Source of the DNA: a virus
Strand: one strand, 5' to 3'
Virus record (IMG/VR): IMGVR_UViG_3300006076_000021
Span: 1 to 27,462 of that record
DNA length: 27,462 nt
Shown piece after piece: positions 15,036-21,937 of this stretch; position 1 is the first letter of the stretch, and each line of letters starts with the position of its first letter. A model generated the notes under the pieces. That model was not told where the DNA came from and searched no databases. It was given only the letters and a program-made list of their open reading frames with translations. The translations under genes and the position numbers were made by a program.

Positions 15036-15500
15036 TTATGCTATTTTCATCATGTTTATCAATTCTCTTGTATTTCTTTCATGTATATATTTAACAAGTC
15101 TGTATTTATTAATTGTAAATTGTTTAGATAAATACAAAACAATTTTATTTATATCGAATTCAATCTTATCATCAGCAAATTTATCTTTATTAAGAGTCGT
15201 TATATAATACTCTAAATAATTTAGTATAAAATCAACTCTATTATATTTATAGCTATATGTATATACCGGTAATAGCACTAAGATTGTTACAGATCCTACG
15301 ACTAGTATAACAGATACATTTTCATGTACTATTACGAAATATGATAGACCTATTATGAATACAATTAACAAGAAATCTAAAAAAATCCTTATAAGTCTTA
15401 ATTTGGATCTATATGCAAGCATATCTTTTTTTAATTGTTTTAGAAATATGACTAACTCTTGCTTATCAAGATCCGTCGTTCTGTCTAATAGTGAATTCAT
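15036..15500 (-). CDS. Small two-helix membrane protein (second of a pair)
   Basis: In this 154-residue protein a charged N-terminal ~35 residues precedes two hydrophobic segments at about 39-58 (containing LLIVFIIGLSYFVIV) and 62-80 (VSVILVVGSVTILVLLPVY). A basic/polar C-terminal ~70 residues follows. Both ends would face the same side, probably the cytoplasm by the positive-inside rule. The start overlaps the stop of gene 15497-15889 (ATGA), and its AAAGGAG lies inside that gene, so translation is coupled. The two proteins share the same plan and may form a hetero-oligomer. A holin-like pair is one option, but the long C-terminal domains are unusual for holins. No endolysin gene is adjacent. 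Confidence 0.7.
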   Translation of the reverse strand: MNSLLDRTTDLDKQELVIFLKQLKKDMLAYRSKLRLIRIFLDFLLIVFIIGLSYFVIVHENVSVILVVGSVTILVLLPVYTYSYKYNRVDFILNYLEYYITTLNKDKFADDKIEFDINKIVLYLSKQFTINKYRLVKYIHERNTRELINMMKIA

Positions 15501-15889
15501 GACGGATCTCCTTTCTGAAATAGTTCGTTGTACTCTTGTTTAACTATTTCTCTTAATTTATTTAGATCATATATGATAAACAGAGTTTCTAATCTTAATA
15601 ATATTTTCTTTTTAACATTATCCTCTGTTGCCATATTATAGGCATTGTATAACATAAACATATTCTGTCTAAGTTTATAATTAACATATGATATGTATAG
15701 CATAATACCTACTAATAATGAAGTAGTTATGTCTATGAGAATTTTATAGTCTTGTTTCATATTGACATCTGTAGTTATATACATAGATAATAAAACCAGT
15801 ATAGTACTTAGTATAAATAAAGCTAGTGTTAGTAGTATAGTTTTGAAAGTATATTTTCGTAACTCTTGATAAAGAATTGACTCTTTCAT
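15497..15889 (-). CDS. Small two-helix membrane protein (first of a pair)
   Basis: This 130-residue protein has hydrophobic segments at about 16-38 (TILLTLALFILSTILVLLS) and 50-70 (LIDITTSLLVGIMLYISYV), separated by a short polar loop. A charged helical tail follows, with Lys/Arg and Glu alternating (KKKILLRLETLFIIYDLNK). AAAGGA precedes the ATG. It ends in an ATGA overlap with the next gene. The pair sits between the RNA polymerase block and the SF2 helicase. Candidate roles are membrane effectors, superinfection exclusion or lysis control; the sequence alone does not choose. Confidence 0.7.
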   Translation of the reverse strand: MKESILYQELRKYTFKTILLTLALFILSTILVLLSMYITTDVNMKQDYKILIDITTSLLVGIMLYISYVNYKLRQNMFMLYNAYNMATEDNVKKKILLRLETLFIIYDLNKLREIVKQEYNELFQKGDPS

Positions 15890-15941
15890 GTATATCCTTT
15901 AATATTATCCTAATATCATCGAATAATATTAAAGAATACAG

Positions 15942-15973
15942 AGTACGTAGGAGTTATCTCTCTCCTACGTACT
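15942..15973 (-). terminator. Hairpin at the end of the RNA polymerase block
   Basis: A perfect 12-bp inverted repeat (AGTACGTAGGAG / CTCCTACGTACT) has an 8-base loop that contains the TAA stop (15954-15956) of the beta-prime gene. The minus strand continues CTGTATTCTTTAAT, only moderately T-rich. Confidence 0.6.
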
Positions 15974-17972
15974 TAATAACTTCATTAGGGGTGTGTAATA
16001 CGTCTAGAGGATGATCTGGTTTCTTATCTCCTCTGTAGAATATAGGTTTTGTTAATTTATCTTGTAGTTTCATCCATCCTGCAGCAGCACCGAATGATCT
16101 ACCATCTATAGCATTAGTGATATTGATCAATGCCATATTAGCACTGTTTCTAGAGAGATCATAATCTTTATCATTAATATCTCTAGCTGTAAATGCATAT
16201 ACTAATACTTCTACTAATGCTATATTAACTACAATCTTACTAGATAGTAATTCTATAATTTTTTCTACTAATACTTCTGGTTTATACTTAGGTATCTTTT
16301 TACCTGTTTTTCTGTCTATAGTATATTCTCTAGTTTTAATAAGTTTAGCAAATTGTGCTCCTAATGTAGCAAAATCAAATTCTTTTTCTTCATAATAGAT
16401 GATTGGTTTCTTATAATCCCAATTATCTAACTCTACAACATAATTATCATTCTCATCTATGTCATATCCATTCTTTAAAATATAATCCCAGAAATAGACA
16501 GTAAAGATACCATATCTGTTATCTATTTTTAATTTCAATGGTTCTATAGTTCCTTCTCCTGTTTTAGGATCATATTCTTGTATATAGATCTCATTTAGTC
16601 TAGATACTTTAGACAAAGTAATCTTTCTGATATCTCCCATACCTACAGCATTCTTAAATCCATAAGTTTCTGTTTGAGGTATGATTAATCTTACTTTTCT
16701 AGTCTTCTTATCTAACCATCTCTTTTGTATATATAATTCATTCTTATTTTTAACTTGTAGATATTTAGCAGTAGTTCCTTTTAATGTTATAGCTGTAGTA
16801 GATGCTGATTTGGTTAAATGTTTAGCAGATAACAAACTTTGAGTAATTTTCTTAGTTATATTAGTAACACAAATATGTCCTAGATTATCTCTAGGTCTTA
16901 TACTATATGCTAATTCTCCAAAACAAGCACTACATATAGCTTTCTTATCAGGATGGTTGCAATATAGAGCAGATCTTAATTTAATAGTCTTACCAATAAG
17001 ATGTGTATGGTTCTTAGTGATAACTTCTTCCATCCCTGTTTCTTGATTTAAATATCTTTTACCTATAATAAACTCTAAGTCACTAGGTTTATTTTCATTA
17101 GCAGGTTCTACAAAGAAATCTACATAATGTTTAGTACCACAATCTCCATATACTATCTTCTCTACATTCATAGCTACTAATTGAAGTTCTCTTGCCATGA
17201 ATTCAGATTTAGAAATTGCTTTAATAGCTAGATACAATGCTTTAGCACCTGCTCTAGATTCTATAGCAGCATCATACACATTTCTAAATCCTAAAGTAAA
17301 TGAATTCATCATAGGTACTTTAAATATCTCTGAATTAATTTCAGTCAGATAACCTCTACTACCGAATAATTGTCTCAACTGAGATTTACTAACCATATCA
17401 GAAAGGTATATAAGTTTGATAATATTATCATCTGGTAACTCTTTAATAACTTTATCTAGTACATCATATGTATTTAAAATTCTCTCTTGGGATGGTTTGT
17501 TATATACATCTTGTATAGATGCTAATAGTTCTTCTTTCATTTGTACTTTTAATATATCAACCATCTCTACACCGAATACATAATGTCCTAGTACAGATCC
17601 TAATTCTTTAGGTATATTGTTAATAGTTTCATAAAGAGCTTTAAGATAATCATCTATTAAACCTATGTTATTAGTTTTCTTAACATGTATGTTTACAAAA
17701 TCTTTAAATATTCTACTATATAATCTGGTATATGTAGATGTATTAAAATAACCTTGTATTAAATAATTACTTATCCAATAATCAGATACGATAGGTATCT
17801 TAGGTAACTTATTGAAGAAATCAGTTAAGAATCTAAATGTGATAAGTAGTTTATAATTTAAGTTATCCATAACTATACCATCTTCAAATTCTATAGAGAG
17901 ATTATGTTTAAGATGTTTTACTTCATTTAGCGGTAAGCTAAATAGCTTACCTATTTTAATTACTTTACTCAT
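15954..17972 (-). CDS. Phage multisubunit RNA polymerase, beta-prime C-terminal half
   Basis: This 672-residue protein corresponds to the second half of RpoC. At ~195-230, KSQLRQLFGSRGYL aligns with the bacterial 'AAQIRQLAGMRGLM' region. At ~240-280, SRAGAKALYLAIKAISKSEF and then KIVYGDCGT match the bridge-helix and following segment. Four cysteines, one in GDCGT (~278) and three in the LYCNHPDKKAICSACFG segment (~338, 347, 350), match the four zinc ligands of bacterial beta-prime. The trigger-loop segment at ~370-392 (ITQSLLSAKHLTKSAS) keeps the Gln and catalytic His but has Ser where bacteria have Arg. The catalytic NADFDGD loop belongs to the other half and is not in this window. The ATG at 17972 has AAGGAG six bases upstream and overlaps the beta-C stop by 8 bases, implying coupled synthesis. 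Confidence 0.88.
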   Translation of the reverse strand: MSKVIKIGKLFSLPLNEVKHLKHNLSIEFEDGIVMDNLNYKLLITFRFLTDFFNKLPKIPIVSDYWISNYLIQGYFNTSTYTRLYSRIFKDFVNIHVKKTNNIGLIDDYLKALYETINNIPKELGSVLGHYVFGVEMVDILKVQMKEELLASIQDVYNKPSQERILNTYDVLDKVIKELPDDNIIKLIYLSDMVSKSQLRQLFGSRGYLTEINSEIFKVPMMNSFTLGFRNVYDAAIESRAGAKALYLAIKAISKSEFMARELQLVAMNVEKIVYGDCGTKHYVDFFVEPANENKPSDLEFIIGKRYLNQETGMEEVITKNHTHLIGKTIKLRSALYCNHPDKKAICSACFGELAYSIRPRDNLGHICVTNITKKITQSLLSAKHLTKSASTTAITLKGTTAKYLQVKNKNELYIQKRWLDKKTRKVRLIIPQTETYGFKNAVGMGDIRKITLSKVSRLNEIYIQEYDPKTGEGTIEPLKLKIDNRYGIFTVYFWDYILKNGYDIDENDNYVVELDNWDYKKPIIYYEEKEFDFATLGAQFAKLIKTREYTIDRKTGKKIPKYKPEVLVEKIIELLSSKIVVNIALVEVLVYAFTARDINDKDYDLSRNSANMALINITNAIDGRSFGAAAGWMKLQDKLTKPIFYRGDKKPDHPLDVLHTPNEVIKYVGER

Positions 17973-20208
17973 CACTCTCTCCTTCTTCTTTGATTGTTAT
18001 ATCTATATCCATATCTATGTCATTGTTATCCCAATCTTCAGGAACATCATAGATATATCTTCTTTTATCTTCTGTGAATTTAATATCTATACCGTTATTG
18101 TTTAGTAGTGTTTTAAATAACTCTAGGATAGCATGTCTACCATATGGTATTTTATCTCTGTCTATATTTTTATCTATTTTAGTAGGATTATTTGCTTCTA
18201 GTATAGATTTATATACTTCTTCATGACTTCTTACACTAGCTGATCTATCTGCTAACTCTGCTAGGAATTTTCTACCACCATATGCTCCATATGCTCTTGC
18301 TTCAGTTTCACCTAGTGCTCTTACAGGAGTATTTCTGAATGGTAGTCTATATTTTTCTTCTTTAGATACACCGATAGGGATCCTAAAATGATTTACTTTA
18401 GCACTAGCTGCTATAAGTAAGCTATCTGCAATTTTATTTAGTAGAATAAAATACATAGGTGCTATGAACACAGGATCTTTAGTTATATATGTCTCTCCAT
18501 TTTTCTTATATTTCACAGGACCATATGTTGGTTTAAAGATACTATCTTCTATGTCTAGTATTATCTCATATGCTCTTTTTTCATTATCTACTGTGAAATA
18601 TATATAGAACTCTTTATTATAGATTTCTGTAAGTATTTCTAACATAGTAAGATGATCTTTATTTTTATAGACATCTAGATATTCTCTATACTGATCTGTG
18701 TCTAATAACTTAAGATATTCTAAAACATAGTTATAGAATATATTACTTATACTCTCTTTAGATAGATTAGATAAACCTCCTTGTTTATCTATTTCTTCTT
18801 TAACTAATCTTTTAGCCTTTCTACTAGATGCCATAAAATATCTTTCATATAGTCTACCAATATTAATTCTGGATACAGTTGAAGTTGGATCCATGATAAT
18901 ATCTGCTCTGTTACCATCCGCATCTACAGGTGCTTCATCATCTGGTATAACTCTAACTATAACTCCTTTAGCTCCATGTAAGTCAACTAGTTTATTACCT
19001 GGATATAATCTCATGGATTCTACTACATCAAACTCCACTCTATACAAATCTAAAGGATTATTTTTATAAGTTTTCTTAATCTTAGTATTAGGATCTTTCA
19101 TATCTACTAGATTCATAGCTTCTACTAAGAGATTATTGAACTCATGTCCTACTATGAGATTCTTTTTATTCATTTTCTTATAACCAGAATTTAGATAGTT
19201 ATATGTATCTATAATTTCTTTATAGAAATAAGATAATCCATCTACATATTTATCAATATGTCTTTCTGTTCCTTTTAGCAGTGCTTTAGACTTATTTTTG
19301 TTAAAATAAGCTTTAATATCAACTACTTCTCCATATTTATTATACATATATTCTAAGTTATCGAATATATTGTTATAGTGCGTTAAATCCTTTTTACTAA
19401 ATAATCCTGGAGATAACTCATCATCATACCCTCTTGTTCCTGCAACTATACCGGTTTTATTAATCTTTTCTCCTATATCTGGGAATGGTTTAAAATTATC
19501 TTCATCTCCATACAAGTTTAAGAATACAGAATCTCTACCTCCTTCTACAGATCTGTGCTCTATAATTTTAAAAGACATCTTTTTAGCAAAAGATTCAGTG
19601 ATTACTATACCATCTTCAGATACTTCATCTAGTGTCATTAATGCTACATTAGCATTAACACCGAATGCATACTCTTCTGTATTAGGATCATAATTATTAG
19701 ACCAAGCTAATACTTTACCTTTTTCTATTATATCACCTTGTGTTAAAGATTCTATATAGTTTTCGTCTATATTATAAACAAATCCAAAATATGGATGATT
19801 TCTTCTAAATCTAGGAATCCTAATAATATCATGTATTTCATTATCTAAGTCATAATACACAATAACATATTCAGATATCTTATCTACACCTACTATATGT
19901 TTTTGATATCTAGGGATAACTTTAATTACTTCCCAATTGCTAGTAGCTACTATATTCATAGCGTGTTTACCTAATTCATATTCTAATCCAGTTTTAATTA
20001 TTCTTGGTTCTGGGTTATCCAATACTAACATCTGAGCTAAATGAGAACTCATCATCAATCCTCTCGGACTACTATTATAATTAATAAATGGATTTAACGC
20101 AGATGCTGAAAAAAACTTCTCATCTATTTCAAGGACCGAATCACTCGGTTCCTTGAATGTATTTATATATTTAGCTAAGACTTCTTTTGCTTTTTTGATT
20201 TCTGACAT
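17965..20208 (-). CDS. Phage multisubunit RNA polymerase, beta C-terminal half
   Basis: This 747-residue protein is the second half of an RpoB-like subunit. At ~32-80, FSASALNPFINYNSSPRGLM corresponds to the bacterial '[20 protein letters not shown]' region. At ~180-206, AFGVNANVALMTL and SEDGIVITES match the segment carrying the conserved Glu-Asp pair. At ~403-418, PGNKLVDLHGAKGVIV carries both active-site lysines (~406 and ~414). At ~427-455, an Asp-rich turn leads into ADIIMDPTSTVSRINIGRLY. The C-terminal ~110 residues hold the ALGETEARAYGAYGG segment equivalent to the clamp-proximal end of beta. The acidic tail ends in KEEGESDE. AAAAGGAG precedes the ATG, and an exact promoter motif copy lies upstream. 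It is the first gene of the beta-C/beta-prime-C operon; with the pieces at 149-1846 and 15954-17972 it would form part of a phage enzyme. Confidence 0.9.
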   Translation of the reverse strand: MSEIKKAKEVLAKYINTFKEPSDSVLEIDEKFFSASALNPFINYNSSPRGLMMSSHLAQMLVLDNPEPRIIKTGLEYELGKHAMNIVATSNWEVIKVIPRYQKHIVGVDKISEYVIVYYDLDNEIHDIIRIPRFRRNHPYFGFVYNIDENYIESLTQGDIIEKGKVLAWSNNYDPNTEEYAFGVNANVALMTLDEVSEDGIVITESFAKKMSFKIIEHRSVEGGRDSVFLNLYGDEDNFKPFPDIGEKINKTGIVAGTRGYDDELSPGLFSKKDLTHYNNIFDNLEYMYNKYGEVVDIKAYFNKNKSKALLKGTERHIDKYVDGLSYFYKEIIDTYNYLNSGYKKMNKKNLIVGHEFNNLLVEAMNLVDMKDPNTKIKKTYKNNPLDLYRVEFDVVESMRLYPGNKLVDLHGAKGVIVRVIPDDEAPVDADGNRADIIMDPTSTVSRINIGRLYERYFMASSRKAKRLVKEEIDKQGGLSNLSKESISNIFYNYVLEYLKLLDTDQYREYLDVYKNKDHLTMLEILTEIYNKEFYIYFTVDNEKRAYEIILDIEDSIFKPTYGPVKYKKNGETYITKDPVFIAPMYFILLNKIADSLLIAASAKVNHFRIPIGVSKEEKYRLPFRNTPVRALGETEARAYGAYGGRKFLAELADRSASVRSHEEVYKSILEANNPTKIDKNIDRDKIPYGRHAILELFKTLLNNNGIDIKFTEDKRRYIYDVPEDWDNNDIDMDIDITIKEEGESDE

Positions 20209-20242
20209 CGATGACTCCTTTTAGGTATTTATCATTTACACC

Positions 20243-20255
20243 TTAATAATATATA
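20243..20255 (-). promoter_or_regulatory. Promoter-like motif for the RNA polymerase operon
   Basis: The minus strand reads TATATATTATTAA, an exact copy of the consensus. It lies 35 bases upstream of the beta-C start in the 170-base divergent gap 20209-20378. Confidence 0.55.
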
Positions 20256-20340
20256 GACTAAAAAATTTGATTACACAGTTAAATTAGTATATAATAAATA
20301 TTTTTTAACTATAGCTATATAATAAAACCTGAAATACACT

Positions 20341-20354
20341 GATATAATTTATAC
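20341..20354 (+). promoter_or_regulatory. Promoter-like motif for the plus-strand genes
   Basis: GATATAATTTATAC on the plus strand resembles the minus-strand copy at 4722-4734 (GATATATTATTTATAC) with two bases removed. It lies 25 bases upstream of the ATG at 20379. A second similar stretch (TATATAATAAAA) lies at about 20317-20328. Confidence 0.35.
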
Positions 20355-20378
20355 AATTTTAACATATAAGGATGTAAT

Positions 20379-21026
20379 ATGACCAATAGTGTTGTAAATG
20401 GTGAGAATATACATTTTTCAATAATAACTGTAGCTAATATAATATTTCTAGTAGTAATAATAGTAGCTAACTTTTTTTATCTTAAGAATGAAACTAATAA
20501 AATCAAAATAGCTTTAGATAATCTAAGAGATGAGAAAGATGCTGATAAAGATACTATTATAACAGAAGTAAAGAAAATAAACGATAATCTAGTAGATAAA
20601 ATAAATACTGAAACTTCTAAGATAGTAGATAATTTTGAATTAAAGCTAACTAGAGCAAACGAATTAATACAAACACTAAATGATAAAATAGAACACGATA
20701 TCAATAACATAGAAAAAAAGCTAGATGAACAAAAAGATGACGATAATAAATTAAAACAACTTTATGACGAATTAAAAGAACATATAACTACAGTAAGGAC
20801 TACTATAAAAAATATAGAGAATGGTATAGAAACAGATAAGAAACATTTTAATACTATACTAGATGATAAACTAAATCTAATAGAAGAAAAATATAGCATA
20901 CATATAAACAATATTAATAAAACTATTGAAACTATCAATAACCATCTTAAAGAGAATATAAAACTTATATCAGGACGTATAGATCGTTTAGAGAAGACTA
21001 TAGATAAGTATTATAATAAAACTTGA
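20379..21026 (+). CDS. Membrane-anchored coiled-coil protein
   Basis: This 215-residue protein has one hydrophobic segment at about 13-35 (FSIITVANIIFLVVIIVANF). Nearly all of the rest is a charged helical region with heptad-like spacing of Leu/Ile and many Asp, Glu, Lys and Asn (for example IEKKLDEQKDDDNKLKQLYDELKEH). It is likely a single-pass inner-membrane protein with a long rod on one side. Such proteins can be spanin-like, membrane tethers or lysis regulators, and no family signature is visible. AAGGA precedes the ATG. It opens a plus-strand island transcribed divergently from the RNA polymerase operon. Confidence 0.7.
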   Translation: MTNSVVNGENIHFSIITVANIIFLVVIIVANFFYLKNETNKIKIALDNLRDEKDADKDTIITEVKKINDNLVDKINTETSKIVDNFELKLTRANELIQTLNDKIEHDINNIEKKLDEQKDDDNKLKQLYDELKEHITTVRTTIKNIENGIETDKKHFNTILDDKLNLIEEKYSIHINNINKTIETINNHLKENIKLISGRIDRLEKTIDKYYNKT

Positions 21027-21067
21027 TTATGTTGAAATAAATAATTATCAATAATAAGGAGAAACAT

Positions 21068-21490
21068 ATGAGAAGAAATAGAAAAGATGGTTACGAGATC
21101 ATAGCAGAAAAAGTGTTAGCTAGTTTAGAAAATGATGTGTTGAGCACATGTGAGACACTTAATATCGCTATAGAAGCATTTGAGGATCATTTAGAAAACT
21201 TAGATCATCCAGGAAGAGGTAATCCTGATATACAAGCATCTATAGAAAAAGCAAAAGAAAAACAATTAGATATTAAGAAAGCTGTTAAACATCCAGGAGC
21301 ATTCCATGAATGGTGTGTTGAACACGGATATGAAAAAGTAACTCCTGAATGTATAGAAAAAGGATTAAAAGATCCTGATCCTGTAGTTAGAAAAAGAGCA
21401 AGATTCGCTAAAGTATTATTAGAACTACAAAAGAAAAAACAAGAAAAAGCTAAGAAAAAGAAATCTAAATCAAATAGAAGATCTAGGTAA
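21068..21490 (+). CDS. Small basic phage protein, possible DNA binder
   Basis: This 140-residue protein has a helical N-terminal part (ENDVLSTCETLNIAIEAFED). A central motif, KHPGAFHEWCVEHGYEKV then TPECIEKGLKDPDPVVRKRA, resembles the 'PGAFxxW...I..G....D...RKRA.FA' pattern I recall in short basic phage proteins of unknown role. The C-terminal ~25 residues are almost pure Lys/Arg/Ser/Gln (KKKQEKAKKKKSKSNRRSR), well suited to nucleic-acid binding. AAGGAG precedes the ATG. It follows gene 20379 by 41 bases and ends in a strong hairpin. A DNA-condensing or virion-internal protein is plausible; this is inference from composition. Confidence 0.7.
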   Translation: MRRNRKDGYEIIAEKVLASLENDVLSTCETLNIAIEAFEDHLENLDHPGRGNPDIQASIEKAKEKQLDIKKAVKHPGAFHEWCVEHGYEKVTPECIEKGLKDPDPVVRKRARFAKVLLELQKKKQEKAKKKKSKSNRRSR

Positions 21491-21505
21491 CTACCTAGAT
21501 CTTCT
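21476..21505 (+). terminator. Terminator overlapping stop of the basic-protein gene
   Basis: A perfect 13-bp inverted repeat (AGAAGATCTAGGT / ACCTAGATCTTCT) has an AACT loop. The TAA stop (21488-21490) spans stem and loop. The plus strand continues ATAATATTTTAAT, A/T-rich but without a pure T run. Confidence 0.65.
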
Positions 21506-21554
21506 ATAATATTTTAATATCCGGTGATATACTTAGATTACTAAAAGGAATGAT

Positions 21555-21902
21555 ATGGATATAAAAGAACTACAGAACAATACAGCTATACAAACATCAA
21601 CTATAGATTTCAATCTACAACAATACTGGAAGAACTTTGTAGAAACTAGTGTAACTGAAGAAGACATAACTATAGTTAATGTAGATTCAGGTAAGTTAGG
21701 TCCTTATATATATAACTTCTATGGATTATTACATAACATATTAAATATACCTAGAGACTACTGGTTACCTAATTTATTTGTAAACGGATATAAAACCTCA
21801 TTAGATTATCTAGGAGATACTAGAATTAAAATAATTAATCCAGACATACTAGAAGAAGCATTAGAGCATTATCAAACCTTACAAAAAATAAAAAACAGTT
21901 AA
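21555..21902 (+). CDS. Small protein of unknown function
   Basis: This 115-residue protein begins MDIKELQNNTAIQTSTIDFN and contains an aromatic-rich middle (PYIYNFYGLLHNILNIPRDY, then WLPNLFVNGYKTSLDYL). The C-terminus is helical (NPDILEEALEHYQTLQKIKN). AAAGGA precedes the ATG by five bases. It lies between the terminator at 21476-21505 and the convergent terminator at 21903-21930, so it may have its own promoter (GATATACTTAGATTAC near 21526-21541 is a weak candidate). The conserved-looking aromatic and Pro residues suggest a compact fold, perhaps structural, but it is not recognised. Confidence 0.65.
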   Translation: MDIKELQNNTAIQTSTIDFNLQQYWKNFVETSVTEEDITIVNVDSGKLGPYIYNFYGLLHNILNIPRDYWLPNLFVNGYKTSLDYLGDTRIKIINPDILEEALEHYQTLQKIKNS

Positions 21903-21930
21903 AGCATATGGGTTAAATAACCCATATGCT
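21903..21930. terminator. Bidirectional terminator between convergent blocks
   Basis: A perfect 13-bp inverted repeat (AGCATATGGGTTA / TAACCCATATGCT) has a 2-base loop. It starts directly after the TAA of plus gene 21902 and lies seven bases from the end of minus gene 21938. It serves both strands by position; neither side has a long T run. Confidence 0.65.
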
Positions 21931-21937
21931 ATTATGA

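Noticed and set aside
15036-15889. Naming the two membrane proteins as holin and antiholin
   Set aside because: They have long charged C-terminal regions, and no endolysin gene is next to them. The general description is safer.
20266-20320. Replication origin in the divergent AT-rich gap 20209-20378
   Set aside because: It holds only a 7-bp inverted repeat and promoter-like sequence. There are no iterated repeats to support an origin.
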